Source: Saururus chinensis (Eukaryota > Streptophyta > Magnoliopsida > Piperales > Saururaceae). From it: DNA of 64,000 bases. Each line of letters begins with the position of its first letter. Position 1 is the stretch's first letter. The DNA lies in contig CP141142.1 in assembly GCA_035235625.1 (NCBI GenBank), forward strand, positions 18,114,995 to 18,178,994. The letters run 5' to 3'. The notes beneath the pieces were generated by a model that was not told where the DNA came from, searched no databases, and saw nothing but the letters and a program-made list of their open reading frames with translations. This document shows, piece after piece, positions 25,311-37,624 of the stretch. The position numbers were made by a program, and so were the translations under genes.

Positions 25311-26049
25311 GAGGGAGAGAGTCTTAGCGGGACAAGGACTCCTAGTAAGAATAGGACTTCTAGCCCAAGTAGGAGTCCAAGGAGTGTTAGAAGTGGTGAA
25401 AAAGGTTGAAGGAGGGATCAACCATACATCTAGTTGGGTTAGGACTCTTTTGAGACTGTTTTGAGCATGTATGGGGGTTGGTTTCCTATTGGTAATGGGG
25501 CAGGGATTTTTGATTCCGGGATTGTAACTAAGGATGAGAGAGACCTAGAGGGGGAGGGCACCCAATAGCTTTAAAAGAGGCAACCTCCCTCTTCTCCATC
25601 TCTTCCTTCCTCTTCCTTCTCTCAGCAAGGACCTCCATAACCAGCAATTTCGAAGGCACAAATCAGCCGCCTTTCGATTGAATCAAGGCCTAGAAGCATA
25701 GGAGAAAGGGCTAGGAGCTTTGGGGATGAATTGGTATAAGTAGGTGCTTTCTTTTACACCCTTAGGAATGAGGTTTTGATAGATATAATTTAGCCATAAT
25801 TCAGCCTAATTCTATGGGGGTTTCTGATGTCATGAATCATCCTTTACTTGTTTTGAATGATTGTGATTTTATCGCTTATGTATATGGCTGAATTGTGCAT
25901 ACAATATCCTGATTTTTGTCAAGTAGATTAGTCTTAATTCATGGAAGCATGTTGCTAATTGTTGTTATCTACCATAGCCCTATGTTAGGCATGAATGATT
26001 ATGATTCTAGTCATGTTTATCATCCATAATTTGGGCATAAACTCTGCTG

Positions 26050-26640
26050 AATTTTATCCCTGGTTCGTGGCCTTAGTTTAGGCCTTGCTTTAGCATATTT
26101 TATCCCTGGTTTGTGTCCTTTGTTTAGGCCATACTTTGGCCAATTTATTCCCTGATTCATGGCCTTACATTAGGCCATACTTTGGCTAAGTTAATCTCTG
26201 GTTTGTGGCCTTACTTTAGGCCATATTTTTGGCCAATTTATTCCTTGGTTTGTGGCCTTACTTTAGGCCATACTTTGGCCAACTTATTCCCTGGTTTGTG
26301 GCCTTACTTTAGGCCATACTTTGGCCAACTTATTCCCTGGTTTGTGGCCTTACTTTAGGCCATAGTTTTGGCCAATTTATTCCCTGGTTTGTGGCCTTAC
26401 TTTAAGCCATACTTTGGCCAACTTATTCCCTGGTTTGTGGCCTTACTTTAGGCCATACTTTAGTCAATTTATTCCCTGGTTGGTGGCCTTACTTTAGGCC
26501 ATATTTTGGACAATCAAATCCCTGATTTAAAGCCTTAGTTTAGGCTGCACATTGGTCAAGTAAATCCCTGATTTGAAGCCTTAGTTTAGGCTGCACATTG
26601 GTCAAGTAAATCCCTGATTTGATGTTTATATTTTAGGCTC
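26050..26640. repeat. Tandem array of ~57-60 bp units
   Basis: About ten units read TTTGTGGCCTTACTTTAGGC, then CATACTTTGGCCAA, then TTATTCCCTGG. The units in the middle (26240-26460) are the most alike, and those at the edges are more diverged. Confidence 0.85.
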
Positions 26641-29386
26641 TACTTTGGCCAAATTAATACCAAATTCTTAGCATTGATTTATGCTATAATCATGCTGAGA
26701 GAACACCTAAATCTCAGCCCTAGTTTAGGTTGTATTGTTGCATATCTAATACTTGATTCTCAGCTTTGTTTTAGATTATAATCTTGCTGAATGAATCCTT
26801 AATGTTAGAGCCTTAGTTCATGATTTGTTTCAGCCTATGTTGTCTTTGAATTCCAGCCTTGATTGTGATATACCTTAGGTTGATTATTGATGCTTATTTC
26901 AGCTTGAACTTGTCATGTTAGGTGGTTGACTTGAGCTATGCATCTCAGCCCCAAAATCCTTGTCATTATAATGTTGAATTGGTCAGTTCATCTCAGCATG
27001 AGTCTGAGTTCTTGTCATGTTGATCATTCTGATGGTTGCATTTATTATTGTTGTGTTAAGTTATATAAGTAAATTAAGGTTAATAAAGACTATCAAGAGA
27101 TTTTGGTTATCTTTGGATTGGGGGGAGAACACTTATTCAAGATAATGACTAAATACCCTCTTTAGGGTCGGGACTAGTTCATGAAGTGAACGGGGCACTG
27201 ACATAGAATTTTACCTCGGTTATTGAACCGAGGGTTGTTATGGGATGTTCTTGGAGTCAAAGTTTAAGCTCACAATGATAGCCATGGCGGTAATCTTTCA
27301 GACCCTTGTAGTCTCCGATCCTTTTGGGACGATGGATCCTTGCAAACGCGCAAACTAGGTTTTTGAGCATCATGGAAGGCTCATCTACCTCCGGCCAGTG
27401 TGTCCATGAGCACAGCTAGTACCTACATCTCTAGGCCCATGGCTGATCCAAGTGGATCTCTAGAGATGCTAGGATTTCTATTAGCATACATTTACTCCTT
27501 TGAGCGGGAGTCGGTATTTTCAGGTAACAATTAGTACAGTGTTTCCTGAATGGTTTCCATTGTTTTGTGCATTGTGATGGTCTTCATTGGTTAAAGATCA
27601 GCCCATGTTTTTGAGTTATGTGTTCTATATATTACCCTTATGTGGTACGGTTTGCAGGATGTTAGCATTAATTATTGAACAAGGGTTGTGAGATAATTAA
27701 TAACATTGTTTGATATTGCTTGTTAATTAGACAAGTGGAACGATTAAAAGACTTGCATAAAATGTAGGTTGCTTTAAAATACTTACGCATTGCATGGGTG
27801 ATGCTATGCTTCTTAGTATAGTGTAGTTTTAGGCAGAACTACGTCTGGATCCGATCTTGTTGGAAACATTGGAGATGTTGTCTGATGAGTACGTAGGCAA
27901 CTAACATCGGGTGATGTTGGCCCAATCCAAAAAATAATAATAAAACCTTTTATCCTTTGGAAGCTCTTCTCCTGAAAGTGGAGAGATTCCATTGTTGTTG
28001 TTGTGGTTGTTTTGTTTGCTATGTTGCAGATTCTCCATGCGATGAGAAGTGAGACCAAGGCAGGAGCTCAAGAGGTTTCCGCATTTTTGAAACTCCGACA
28101 CGTAAGTGTACCTTAAGCGTGAGAGTCAACTTGTTATTTATTTCCAGACGGGTGATAGACTTGTACTTAGATGGATGAGCTGGTCTTTATGAATTTTCAG
28201 ACGTTAAATAATATCATATGATTTGATATTCGTATTTGTGAACCCCAGTTATCATGACCTGGATATTTAATCGGATGATTTGTTTTGTGTTTAAACAAAA
28301 TTATTATCGTGATCTATCGTGTGTCCTTTATTGTAACAAGGGTTTTAAAAATCTGGGTCGTGACATGGAATCCCCTGGTTTTAAGCCAAATATGTCTTTT
28401 TATAGGCATAAGATCCGTAGGAAGAAGTCCAATATGAAAATGATTGAAATTGGCTGAAACTAGGAAACTGCACGTTAAGCCGTTCGAACGCCCTGCATGC
28501 CTGTTCGAATGCTTGAACTGAGTTTTGCTTCAAAATCACATTATCCAGATCGAACGGTAAGTGACCCCGTTCGAACAGCTACAGTGTTTCTGCATTCTGG
28601 ACAGTTTTTCTGGACAATCCATATTCTGTTCATTAATCTTTTCTTCATATCCATATTAATTTCTAACTTGTTTATAACTCTCCGAAAAGTTGTCTAAATC
28701 ACTTTAAAGCATGTCAAGACTATTTTGAATTATTCTAAACATCGTCCAAGTACCTCGATAAGCGTACTTTACCTACAAAACATAAAATATCATATTTTAG
28801 ACATGTAGAATATAATTAAAATTCCAACTTGATTTAAATACATATTTAAATTACTAATAACTACAAAATTATTAATAATTAAACTAAAGTACTAATATCT
28901 ATCTTAATCTAAATAAACTATAACTAACTCTAAATTAACCTAATATATACTAGCAACTAAGGTAAAAAGGCATATAAAATAGATATGGGAGAAAGTGTGC
29001 AAGGCTAATTTCAATGGCTCAAAGACACCTTACTTAAGGTGGTTGTCACACTGGATAGAATTGAACACAAGGTGGCCACAATCAAGTGATTGGAGATCAA
29101 GGTCATCAAATTGGCTAAAGATGTTCAAGTATTGTTGTCAAGGCAAGGGAAGGTTGCTAGACCTATCTCAAGGTTGAGATCGATAAGTGTAGTAAGTATG
29201 GTAAGATAATGTTAAGTTATATTATGCATGTTATTATGCCATGATAATCTTTATGTGATTTACATTAATTACTATTGACCAAGATGTGAGGGATATCGGA
29301 GCTTCATCTTTTGAGGAAGAGGATGGCCAACAACCTTTTCACATAGTTCCATAGACATGCTAGTGAATATATATTCAGTTAATAAT

Positions 29387-30415
29387 CACTACAACAAAAA
29401 ACACTATTAGCGATACTTTCATGAGCAACACAATAAAAAGTGTTGCAAAAAATAATTATTTGCGACACTTATATTAAAATAACACAAATAATAGCACTAT
29501 TTGCAACATAAGTTTTTGAAAAAAATACTATTTGCTATGATTATTAATAAAATAAGTTTTTTAAAAGAATTTACTATTTGTGATGCTTAAAAAAGATTTA
29601 AAACTATTTGTGATACTTTTAGAGAAGCTTTACAAATAGTAAATATTTTTCTAAAAAAACTTGTTTTATTTGTGACACTTATGTGTCCCAATTACATTAT
29701 ATTTTCTAAAATATTTATTCTTTCAATATATAGTATAAAATAAATAAATACACAAAAAATTAATTTAATTTTTTCTACTTTCATCCCTCTCATCTTTGAG
29801 CTGGACTCACACTAAATGTGTCAGAGAGGGAAGGAAGAGGGAGAGAGAAAGAGAACAGAAAAGAGAGAGGAGAGAGTGAGTGAGAGAGAGAGAAGATAGA
29901 AAGAGGGACATAGACGAGAGAAAGCAAAGAGAGAGACATACTAGATGCAAATATAAGAAATTTGATAATGACCAAAATAGGGCAAGTGGGAGGGTCATTG
30001 GACTGTGGAGGGAGGAGGAGAGCCGAGGGAGGAGAAGAGCGGAGAGAGTGTGGAATTTAATTTTGATTTGTTTTAATTTTTTATTATATATTATATTTTA
30101 AAAATGATAAAATAAAAATAAAATAAAATTTGTGGAATTTAATTTTAATTTATTTTAAATTTTTATTACATATTATATTTTAAAAATAATAAAATAAAAC
30201 GTATTTAATGATGCATATGCATATGCATCCCAAATACCTAAGGTATTAGAGAGGCATATTCCAAAATGTCAGTTATACATTTTTATTTTTATTTTTTTAT
30301 TTTTAAAGTATAATATATAATAAAAATTTTAAAAAATTAGTATTAAATTCCCCTACTCTCTCACCTCTCGTTCTCATAGCCGTGCTCACGCTAATGTGTG
30401 TGAGAGAGAGGTACA
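29387..30415 (+). mobile_element. CACTA relic, left end only
   Basis: It begins CACTACAACAAAAAACACTA and is followed by subterminal words such as TATTAGCGATAC, TTTGCGACACTT and TTTGTGATGC. A purine-rich GAGAGA tract lies at 29820-30050. This is the same build as the CACTA at 60407-63479. No matching right end (TTGTTGTAGTG) was found, so the right border is approximate and the copy is probably truncated. No transposase is present. Confidence 0.65.
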
Positions 30416-30628
30416 ACCCATAACATTTTTTAGCAATCTAAAGGTATGATGCTAGAGGATGGTCAGTTGACTTCCTTTGGGTTACACACGAATTGTTTGG
30501 TACTAACCTCATGACAGTCATATGCTCTTTTATGTTTGAAGCCCTCATGTATGAGTTACAAGAATGATTAGAGCACTTTGTGGCATAGTATTCCTATATT
30601 CATCCACAACACAGTAAGTAAAATTTGC

Positions 30629-31190
30629 CTGTCACTAAGTCAATCAAAACCCTCTTGAAATGCAACAGATTTGGAAAATGTGCGCCCAATTTGAGGAGCT
30701 TCTGGTAATCCTTTGCTTGCAAACTGCCAGTCATAAGCTCGCCTTTACCAATATTCAATTCCAATAAGTTAATATCATTTACTATCTCCCACTCTGCCTC
30801 GGCCTCGATGCCAATTGTAAAATATAGGTTTTAGGTAATGGTAATAGTGGACAACTTTTGGAATAACAAGTAAAGCCCACTAGAAAATTAATGGAATAGT
30901 CACCGATATGACATTGGTCAAGATGCACTGTAGCTGCTCATGAGAGAAAAAAATCGTGTAAAAAAAAATAGAAACTCCCATACGGCTCTAATCTTCTTCC
31001 ATCAACATATGCTAAAACAAAAACATCATCACTATTGTCTTTGAGGACAAAGTTGACAACTTTCATCCCATTTAACAAAGACTGGTGTCTCAGTTTCAGG
31101 CGACAATAGTTGAATCTGTTGGTGATAGTAGCTGCAAACACTTACTAATGATGATGCAGGCACAAATTCAAGTCTTGTTTGAGCCTCCAT
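30629..31190 (-). pseudogene. MULE transposase fragment of the second MULE
   Basis: On the minus strand, 30825-30629 reads GELMTGSLQAKDYQKLLKLG followed by AHFPNLLHFKRVLIDL. This matches 46815-46950 of the large MULE (GQLMTSSLQAKDY, then KLLELGAHFLNLFRFKRVLI). It is the acidic linker and the first residues of the MuDR-type DNA-binding domain. The stretch up to about 31190 on the same strand is less clear. With the plus-strand DUF1985/Ulp1 relic to its left, it makes a mirror-image copy of the layout at 45353-60210. Confidence 0.7.
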
Positions 31191-31199
31191 CATCAAACC

Positions 31200-32047
31200 C
31201 CTGATTCAAAAAGGTAATTAATACTTAATTCAACTTGGATATATTATTGGGGAATTGCAATTGGTTCTCTACATGCAAGACAAGAGAAAAGATCGGATTA
31301 TCCCTTCTTTGCAAGAGATAGTGAAAAAACTTTTTTTTGTGTGATGACCCTCTCTTGGTCTATCACTACTACTTCTTGAAATTTGGGATAGAGTAGTGGT
31401 GATTCACCAATTTCTCAAGCCCTTCAATTAAATGAAAAAAAATAAAGACAAATTGAAAGTAGAGAAAAGATAATAAAATTAAAATTGTCAAAAGATATCC
31501 ACAAGTATTAAAAAGAAAGAACATGAGGAAAATAAAAATATCACATACAAAGATGCCTCCTTTCCATGTTTTCTTGTCTTCAAGGTTGAGAATCTTCATT
31601 CCTTTGTCTCAAACGACTTCTCCTACTTCAAACTCCTCGCAAACTCTTTAGGATTGGAAGAATGTTTTTTTTAACTCCTTAGATTTGAAAGGACATTTAA
31701 AAAATCTTTATACGACTTAGAGGATGAAGTTTCTTCTTGGAATCTTCTTCTTTCCTTGATGGAAGGTTTTGCTTTTGTTGTTGATTTTGAATAGAGAGTT
31801 TTGGACTTTGTGAATGCTGCTTAGACTTGATTAAAAATCCCTCTCTATAAAAATGGGGGGGTATTTATAACATTAGGGTTGTACAGTTAAGTAAATGGGT
31901 GGTGAGTTGGCAGGGTAGTACGTGGGAAGTGGAGAACAAGTTAGTGGGATGGTTGGTTGGAATCAAATTAGTGTGGAGTGAGTTAGTGGGAGGTTGGGAG
32001 TGTGATGCAGGCAGTTTTAAAAGTAGTGGGAGAAATTCTAGGATTAT
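31200..32047. other. Unassigned AT-rich DNA
   Basis: There is no recognisable gene. A word TCTCTATAAAAATGG on the plus strand at about 31842 and a purine/pyrimidine imbalance are the only features seen. Confidence 0.3.
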
Positions 32048-33489
32048 TGATAAATATGAAATATATATATATATCTATTTTATATATTTTTTTACCTTAT
32101 TTGCTAATATAGATTAGGTTAATTTAGTGTTAGTTATGGTTTATTTATATTAAGATAGTTATTAATATTTTAATTTGATTATTAATTAATTTTAGAAGTT
32201 ATTAGTAGTTTAGGCATGTATTTAAATTATATTGGGATTTTAATTACATTCTACATGTCTAAAATATAATATTTTATATTTTGTAGGCAAAGTGCACTTA
32301 TTGAGGTACTTGGACGATGTTTGAAATAATTCAAAATAGTCTTGACATGCTTTAAAGTGATTTGGATAACTTTTCGGAGTTATAACAAGTTAAAAACTAA
32401 CATGTACATGAAAGAAAGAGCCTAATGAACAGAAATTGGACATAATATTGTCCAGAAAAACTGTCCAAATTGCATAAACAATGTAGCCGATCGAATGGGG
32501 CATTTTAAGTATCAAATGGCTAAATGTAATTTTGAAGAAAAATTCCATGTCTACGATCAAACGGGCATGCAGGGCGATCCAAAGAGATAATTCGCAGTTT
32601 TCTAGTTCAAGCCAATTTTGATTCCTTTTCATATTGGACTCCTTCCTACGGCTCTTATGTCTATGTAAAGACATATTTGGCTTGAAATTGGAGGATTTCA
32701 ATAGATTTTCTAAAGAGAAAAAGGAAGAAGAAGATGAAAGAGAACTCAAAGCTTTTAATGGAGATTGAAGAGCTTCCTTCTACAATGGAAGGCTAGACTT
32801 TTCTTTTACTTAGGAGTTGATGAAGCTATAGATAAGTTTCAGTTCTTTTTATTTTTAATTTAGATCTCAGTTGTAAATGATGATAATTATATGATAAAGA
32901 TTTCCTTTTTAATGGAATAGCTTTTAATGTTTATTAAAGTCTATGTTGATTTATTATCTTGTAGATGATAGATTAATGTGGTTTTGATATTTTTATCAAT
33001 TCTAATTTCTGTGATTTAGATGAGATGGTTATGCAATAGTTTTAATGTTCAGATAATTAATGAATTGGATGAGTTATACTAAGATTAGACGAGTCATGCC
33101 TATAGCTAGTTTAGTGTAGATGACTCATGCTATTGTCGAAGATAATTCATGAATTTAATTAATGATTATTTCTGAAGTAATTCTAGCTTATAGCTAAGAA
33201 TACTTGTTCATATTCACATTATATTTAGATTAAAAGTTAAGGAATTGTTATGGTTCTATAGTGGATTCAATTTTCTAAGTAAATTCCATCATATTAATCT
33301 CTTGCTTTTAATTGTGTGATTATTTCTTTTGTTTAATTTTAGTTTTAAGTTTTTTTTAGTTTTTAATCAATAAATTCCTCTCTTATATTTAGTAATAATT
33401 CATTCATCCTTGAGGTTCGACAACCCTTAAATACTTATCCTAGTACAATTACCTTATACACTTGCAAAGGGTTTAATTAAAAACGATCA
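32048..33489 (+). mobile_element. Solo LTR, Athila-like (1.44 kb)
   Basis: It runs TGATAAATATG...AAAACGATCA and is flanked by a perfect 5 bp duplication ATTAT (32043-32047 and 33490-33494). It is the inverted relative of the LTR at 23872-28986. There is no coding sequence. Confidence 0.9.
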
Positions 33490-33499
33490 ATTATACCTT

Positions 33500-36400
33500 T
33501 GATTTTGTCTTCCCCCACTCCATTACTCTCTTATGCATTCTTCCTCCACATCCTTAATCGTATGCTCAGAAAGGTCATCCAACGGACACTTTATGATTTA
33601 TGGACAAGTTGACGACCAAAACGTAAGGCATCTTAGAGTGTGGGATTCTAGGGCACACGTGAAGATGCCTAACCAACATAGGTCTAAGCTGGACCCTAAA
33701 CCATAAAGTGTAACATTATTTATTACTGTGATTACTTTAAGGGGTACAAATTTGTAGTTGACCACATGGATAGGACAGAGGGGATAATTGACTCTAGAGA
33801 CGCCTATTTCTTAGAAGAAGAATTGAACCTCAAAATACCTAATAAAAGAGTAGATTTATTTATTATTGTAAAGGAGATTAGTCATAATACTACCCTAGAG
33901 GAAGTAATTGGATTAGGTTAAAACCAAACCGAACAAGAACCTATGACATTGAGGGAAAAAAGGCCTTCAACATAGTTGAGGGACTTCTATACAATGCTAG
34001 GGAAGACAACACCACGTTAGATGAACCTGTTCTAGATGACCCAATTACCCTTGAGTAAACTTTAAGTCTTCTAGATGCTCAAAAATGGTAGAATGTTATT
34101 CAAGAGGAGATGAATTATATCCTAAGGAACAAGGTCTGGGAGATCACGGATCCACTTGAAGGGCGAAAGCCTATAGGGTGTAAATCGATCTTCAAAAAGA
34201 AGCTTATGGAAGATGGGGTAACAAATAAGTACAAAGCAAGATTAGTGGCCAAAGGGTTCATCCAGGTGTATGGGATGGACTTTAAAGAGACATGCTGGCC
34301 TACGTCAAGATTTGACTCAATCAAATATCTTTTGGCATGTGTTGCTTACTTTGATTTAGAGCTACACCAGATGGATATAAAGACTACCTTCCTAAATAGA
34401 GATTTAGAAGAGATTTATATGGAACAACTTGAGGACTTTTTAGTTCCTCAAGAGAAATATAAGGTGTGCAAGCTGATAAAATCATTGTATGGTCTAAAAC
34501 AATATTTAGGGCAATGGTACTTCACTTTTCACAAGGTGATTAGTGAGTATGGGTTCATAGTGAATGAGCACGATCATTGTGTTTATACCTTCCGGGATGG
34601 GACTATGTATATGATGTTATCATTGTATGTAGATGACATAATTTTGATGGAAAATCATTTAAGTATGATTGTCAGTCTAAAGGAATGACTCAAAACCCAG
34701 TTTAAGATGAAAGACATGGATGAGGCATCCTACATCTTTGGGATAAAAATTGACAAAGATAGAAAGGCTAGAAAACTTAGTATATCTCAAGAATCATACA
34801 TAGAGAGTGTTTCCAAATGCTTCAATGTCATTGGTTAGAAGACCATTAACTCCCCTATATACATAAGTAGTGTGTTGTCTAAGAATATGACTCCTCAGAC
34901 TAAGGAAGACAGACTTTGGATGGAGTTAATGCCATATGCATAGGCTATTGGTAGGTTGATATATGCAATGACCAGTACAAGACTTGATTTGCGTTTTGTG
35001 GTAGGCTTGCTGAGCCATTACCAAGTAAACCCAGGACTTCAACACTCGCAAGTAGTGAAGAGGGTATTTAGGTACCTTTTAGGGTCAAAAAGCTTAAAAC
35101 TCACTTATTTCATAGGGAGTATATCATTTACTGGATATAGTGATTCAGACTATGTAGGGGATCCAGATGACAGGAAATTCACTACCAGATTTGTCTTCAT
35201 GTTTGGAGGTGGGGCTATATCGTGGGTAAGTAAGAAACAAATTAGTATTTCTAAGTCTATAATAGAAGCTAAGTTTTATGCATGCAGTATTGTAGCTTCT
35301 GAGGTAGTATGGATAAAGTAATTTATAGCAAGATTAGGGCTTGAAAACTGGAATGATCCTTCTGTCCAAATTTATTGTGATAATCTGGCAACTGTGTCAA
35401 CACTTAAGAATAAGGAGATCAATGTAAGGGATAAGCACATCAAGGTGCATTACTATTACATTTTCGACATGCTATAGAGGGGAAAAGTAGTTGTGACTCA
35501 TATTCCTACTACTGAGATGTTGGCGAATCTGTTCACTAAGACCTTAACGACATATCTATTTTCAAAGCATGCTCATAGTATTGGTCTTTGACAAATTTAG
35601 TACAAGTCGTTGGTGGACTATATGAGTCATTCACCCATAGCGGGGGATGTTGAACTAAGGTATAGGCTCAGGCCCATTTTGGTCCACATTGTTTGCAGTT
35701 TAGGTGAGGCAGTACAAGCCATGGGGTCCCAGGTTAGTGGGGTTAGTCGTGTCGACCACACAAGAGCCATCTTGACACTAATTCTAATTGGACTCACATT
35801 TGTCACACAGACACACTATGCTTATGACTAGGATGTGCATTAAAATATTGTGGGGCCCGACTTATGAATTAGGTGTCGATGGTTGGACCCATTGTTAGCG
35901 AAGAGTCGACCCTATCGCAGGCTTAGCCATGTGGAGGGGTTCTAAGTCCCCACAAGCTCTGAGAAGTAGAGGTCGCTCCTATTGTGTTAGGTCCTCTAAG
36001 AAAAATAGAAGTTCATTTAATTAAGCCCACTTATGAAACCTAATTAATAGAGGACTAAGAGGGGTATTTAAGGGAGATTAAAAGAGGAGAAGCCCTAAGC
36101 CGCCCCCCTCTCTTCTCCTCTCTCCCAATTCCGCCCCCTTCATCTCCCTCTTGGTGCAGCCTCCCTAGGATTCGGAGCAAAAACCTGTTGGCCGCCTCAT
36201 CTCCTCTCTTCCAATCTTGGATGTGGCAATTGAAGGAGATCTCTCTCCTTTCTGGTTGGGGCTTCGACAAGGTGGAGGATGTCCTATTTGTTGAGATTTC
36301 AAGCAAGAAAAAGGGTTAAGAAGGATCTACACATAATAGGTGACAACCCCATCCCTTGCTTATTCAATTGTGCTCAATTGTAATCGGACAATCGTGTGAT

Positions 36401-36615
36401 GGCTTGAGGACATCCAAGGGGCTGATCAGCCCAAGGTCATTGCATTGTTGCTCCATTATTTCAGTTTAATTATATGTATACTCTTGATTGAATGGATTAT
36501 TACTTATGTAAGTGTTTATCCATGCTTTTGTGTAGTTAATCAATTTAAAGAAGTAATTTTTATGCTCTGAGCCTCCCCCTTGGCCCAAGGACCGTCACGT
36601 TTCCGCTGGCCAACA
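33500..36615 (+). mobile_element. Ty1/copia retroelement fossil, 3' half
   Basis: The order is: integrase C-terminal tail (about 33560-33830, ending DSRDAYFLEEEL); reverse transcriptase (34110-34690, with KARLVAKGF, LHQMDIKTTFLN, SLYGLKQ and SLYVDDIIL); RNase H (34956-35590, with GYSDSDYVGDPDDRK); a purine tract GCGGGGGA; and a 3' LTR (35648-36615). The 5' LTR, gag, protease and most of the integrase are not present in the window. It is broken, with several breaks, and not recent. Confidence 0.85.
35648..36615 (+). repeat. 3' LTR of the copia fossil
   Basis: It starts TGTTGAACTAAGG directly after the purine tract and ends GGCCAACA, giving TGTTG/CAACA ends and a length of 968 bp. No partner LTR lies in the window, so age cannot be estimated. 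Confidence 0.65.
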
Positions 36616-37624
36616 ACTCTACAGTCTACATCTCTCACTAGCCTTTGCCAAGTATGCCTCGGATGTTGAAGGACATCGTGCCAATGCAATTTCAAAACCT
36701 AAGTGGGAAGAAACTACTAGTGGAGACCAAGACGCACTAGTGCTCCTAATGCCATCCTTCGACGTGGATATGATGGCCACCCGCTACAACAAGTGTGATA
36801 AGAGCCAATTTTGCGTACTTTTTTGGGCATGGGAAAGGCAAGCATGAAGCTGCTTTAAAGGTTGTCAAGAAGGTAGAAGCATGGACCGCATAGAAACCTC
36901 CCCCTTTCTCTCCATAGATGCGTGGAGGCAGTCAGGTTTACCATCTCGGTTGGGAGTTTTGTTATTCAAAATGGTTTGTCATTGAGTTTTATCATTGCAA
37001 ATGATGAAGGAAAGCTTACATTCCAATACTTTCTCTGCTCAATAAGCCTTACACCATTACACTATTTATGTTTGGATAAGTGAAACCCACCTTCCTTATC
37101 AAATTAAAAATGGTGTAATGTGTAAGGTGCAAAAAAAATGGCGTATGAATAGAGTTTCGTCATTGCAAATGATGAAATAAGGCAAGAAAAATCATATTAA
37201 AAAAGCTACATTAGCACCAAACATGTTGACGCCTACACTGCATGTCAAAATATCATTTTTCTCTCTGATATCTTAATAAATATTTTTTGATAATATTATT
37301 TTAATAAATTTCCCTTATGTTAGGTTCATTCTCGACAACATGGAAACATGGCACAGAAACCCTAACAAAATATAAATAGAATCACACAGGAACGCTGACA
37401 GCATGCTGGTACGATGTGCAGGCCCATGTGTGAAGCCCATGCTTCGCTGCGAGTTTGGTGCAAGTATTGCCTGAGCTAAGAACATGACGCATATGAAGCG
37501 CTAATTTATTTTTAGTGAGCTGAGATTATCTTTCGCTTAATTTGAAGTGATTACATTTTTAAGGTCAAACATGTGAAACACTTCAATTAACACAATACCA
37601 CTTAGCTTAATACATACAACTGCA
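36616..37624. other. Intergenic DNA downstream of the NAT gene, with a small hairpin
   Basis: Arms CCTTACACCATTACAC (37047-37062) and GGTGTAATGTGTAAGG (37112-37127) are inverted copies with a small offset. The phrase TCATTGCAAATGATGA occurs on either side (about 36990 and 37155). This could be a small MITE. No gene is seen. The sequence probably also holds the 3' UTR of the NAT gene. Confidence 0.4.

Larger units (their letters stand above)
24654..28365 (+). mobile_element. Solo LTR, large Ty3-type (3.71 kb), nested in the Athila-like LTR
   Basis: It runs TGTAATATCCCTAATTTTCC...GGTCGTGACA and is flanked by a perfect 5 bp duplication TGGAA (24649-24653 and 28366-28370). The interrupted LTR resumes on the other side. 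It contains two tandem arrays, a TTTAAAAG promoter-like word and a C/T-rich leader near 25570-25625, and no coding sequence. Confidence 0.9.
23872..28986 (-). mobile_element. Athila-like LTR, split by a younger solo LTR
   Basis: On the plus strand it starts TGATCGTTTATAATTAAACC and is closely related to the LTR at 32048-33489 (reverse orientation) and more distantly to 3319-4482. The last 20-odd bases of its other end differ from the relative at 32048, so that border is approximate and no target duplication could be fixed. Without the inserted 3.7 kb LTR its length is about 1.4 kb. It interrupts the DUF1985/Ulp1-type relic. Confidence 0.75.
22617..29335 (+). pseudogene. DUF1985/Ulp1-type gene relic of a second MULE
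   Basis: Broken exon pieces on the plus strand resemble the N-terminal half of plant transposon-borne DUF1985/Ulp1 proteins. About 23180-23320 reads RYFFLLVDYVEESDPYPWGN and then AYKDTLNRLVEARKAM; 23440-23560 reads DVLPQLLNWATYKKPTYEAI; 23661-23849 continues the same protein. After a long LTR insertion (23872-28986) a lysine-rich, coiled-coil-like piece follows at 28987-29180, reading KLAKDVQVLLSRQGKVARP. A last short piece (about 29280-29335) reads DVRDIGASSFEEEDGQQPF. The peptidase part was not found here. In-frame stops are present. A comparable gene lies at 55417-59369 on the other strand, which supports the assignment. Confidence 0.6.

Noticed and set aside
28995-29177. 60-codon open frame read as a separate protein
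   Set aside because: Another frame of the same stretch reads as the coiled-coil-like part of the DUF1985/Ulp1 relic (KLAKDVQVLLSRQGK), so this frame is a shadow.
23872-33489. One giant foldback element with the two inverted Athila-like LTRs as its ends
   Set aside because: The right copy (32048-33489) has its own perfect ATTAT duplication and TG...CA ends, so it is an independent solo LTR.
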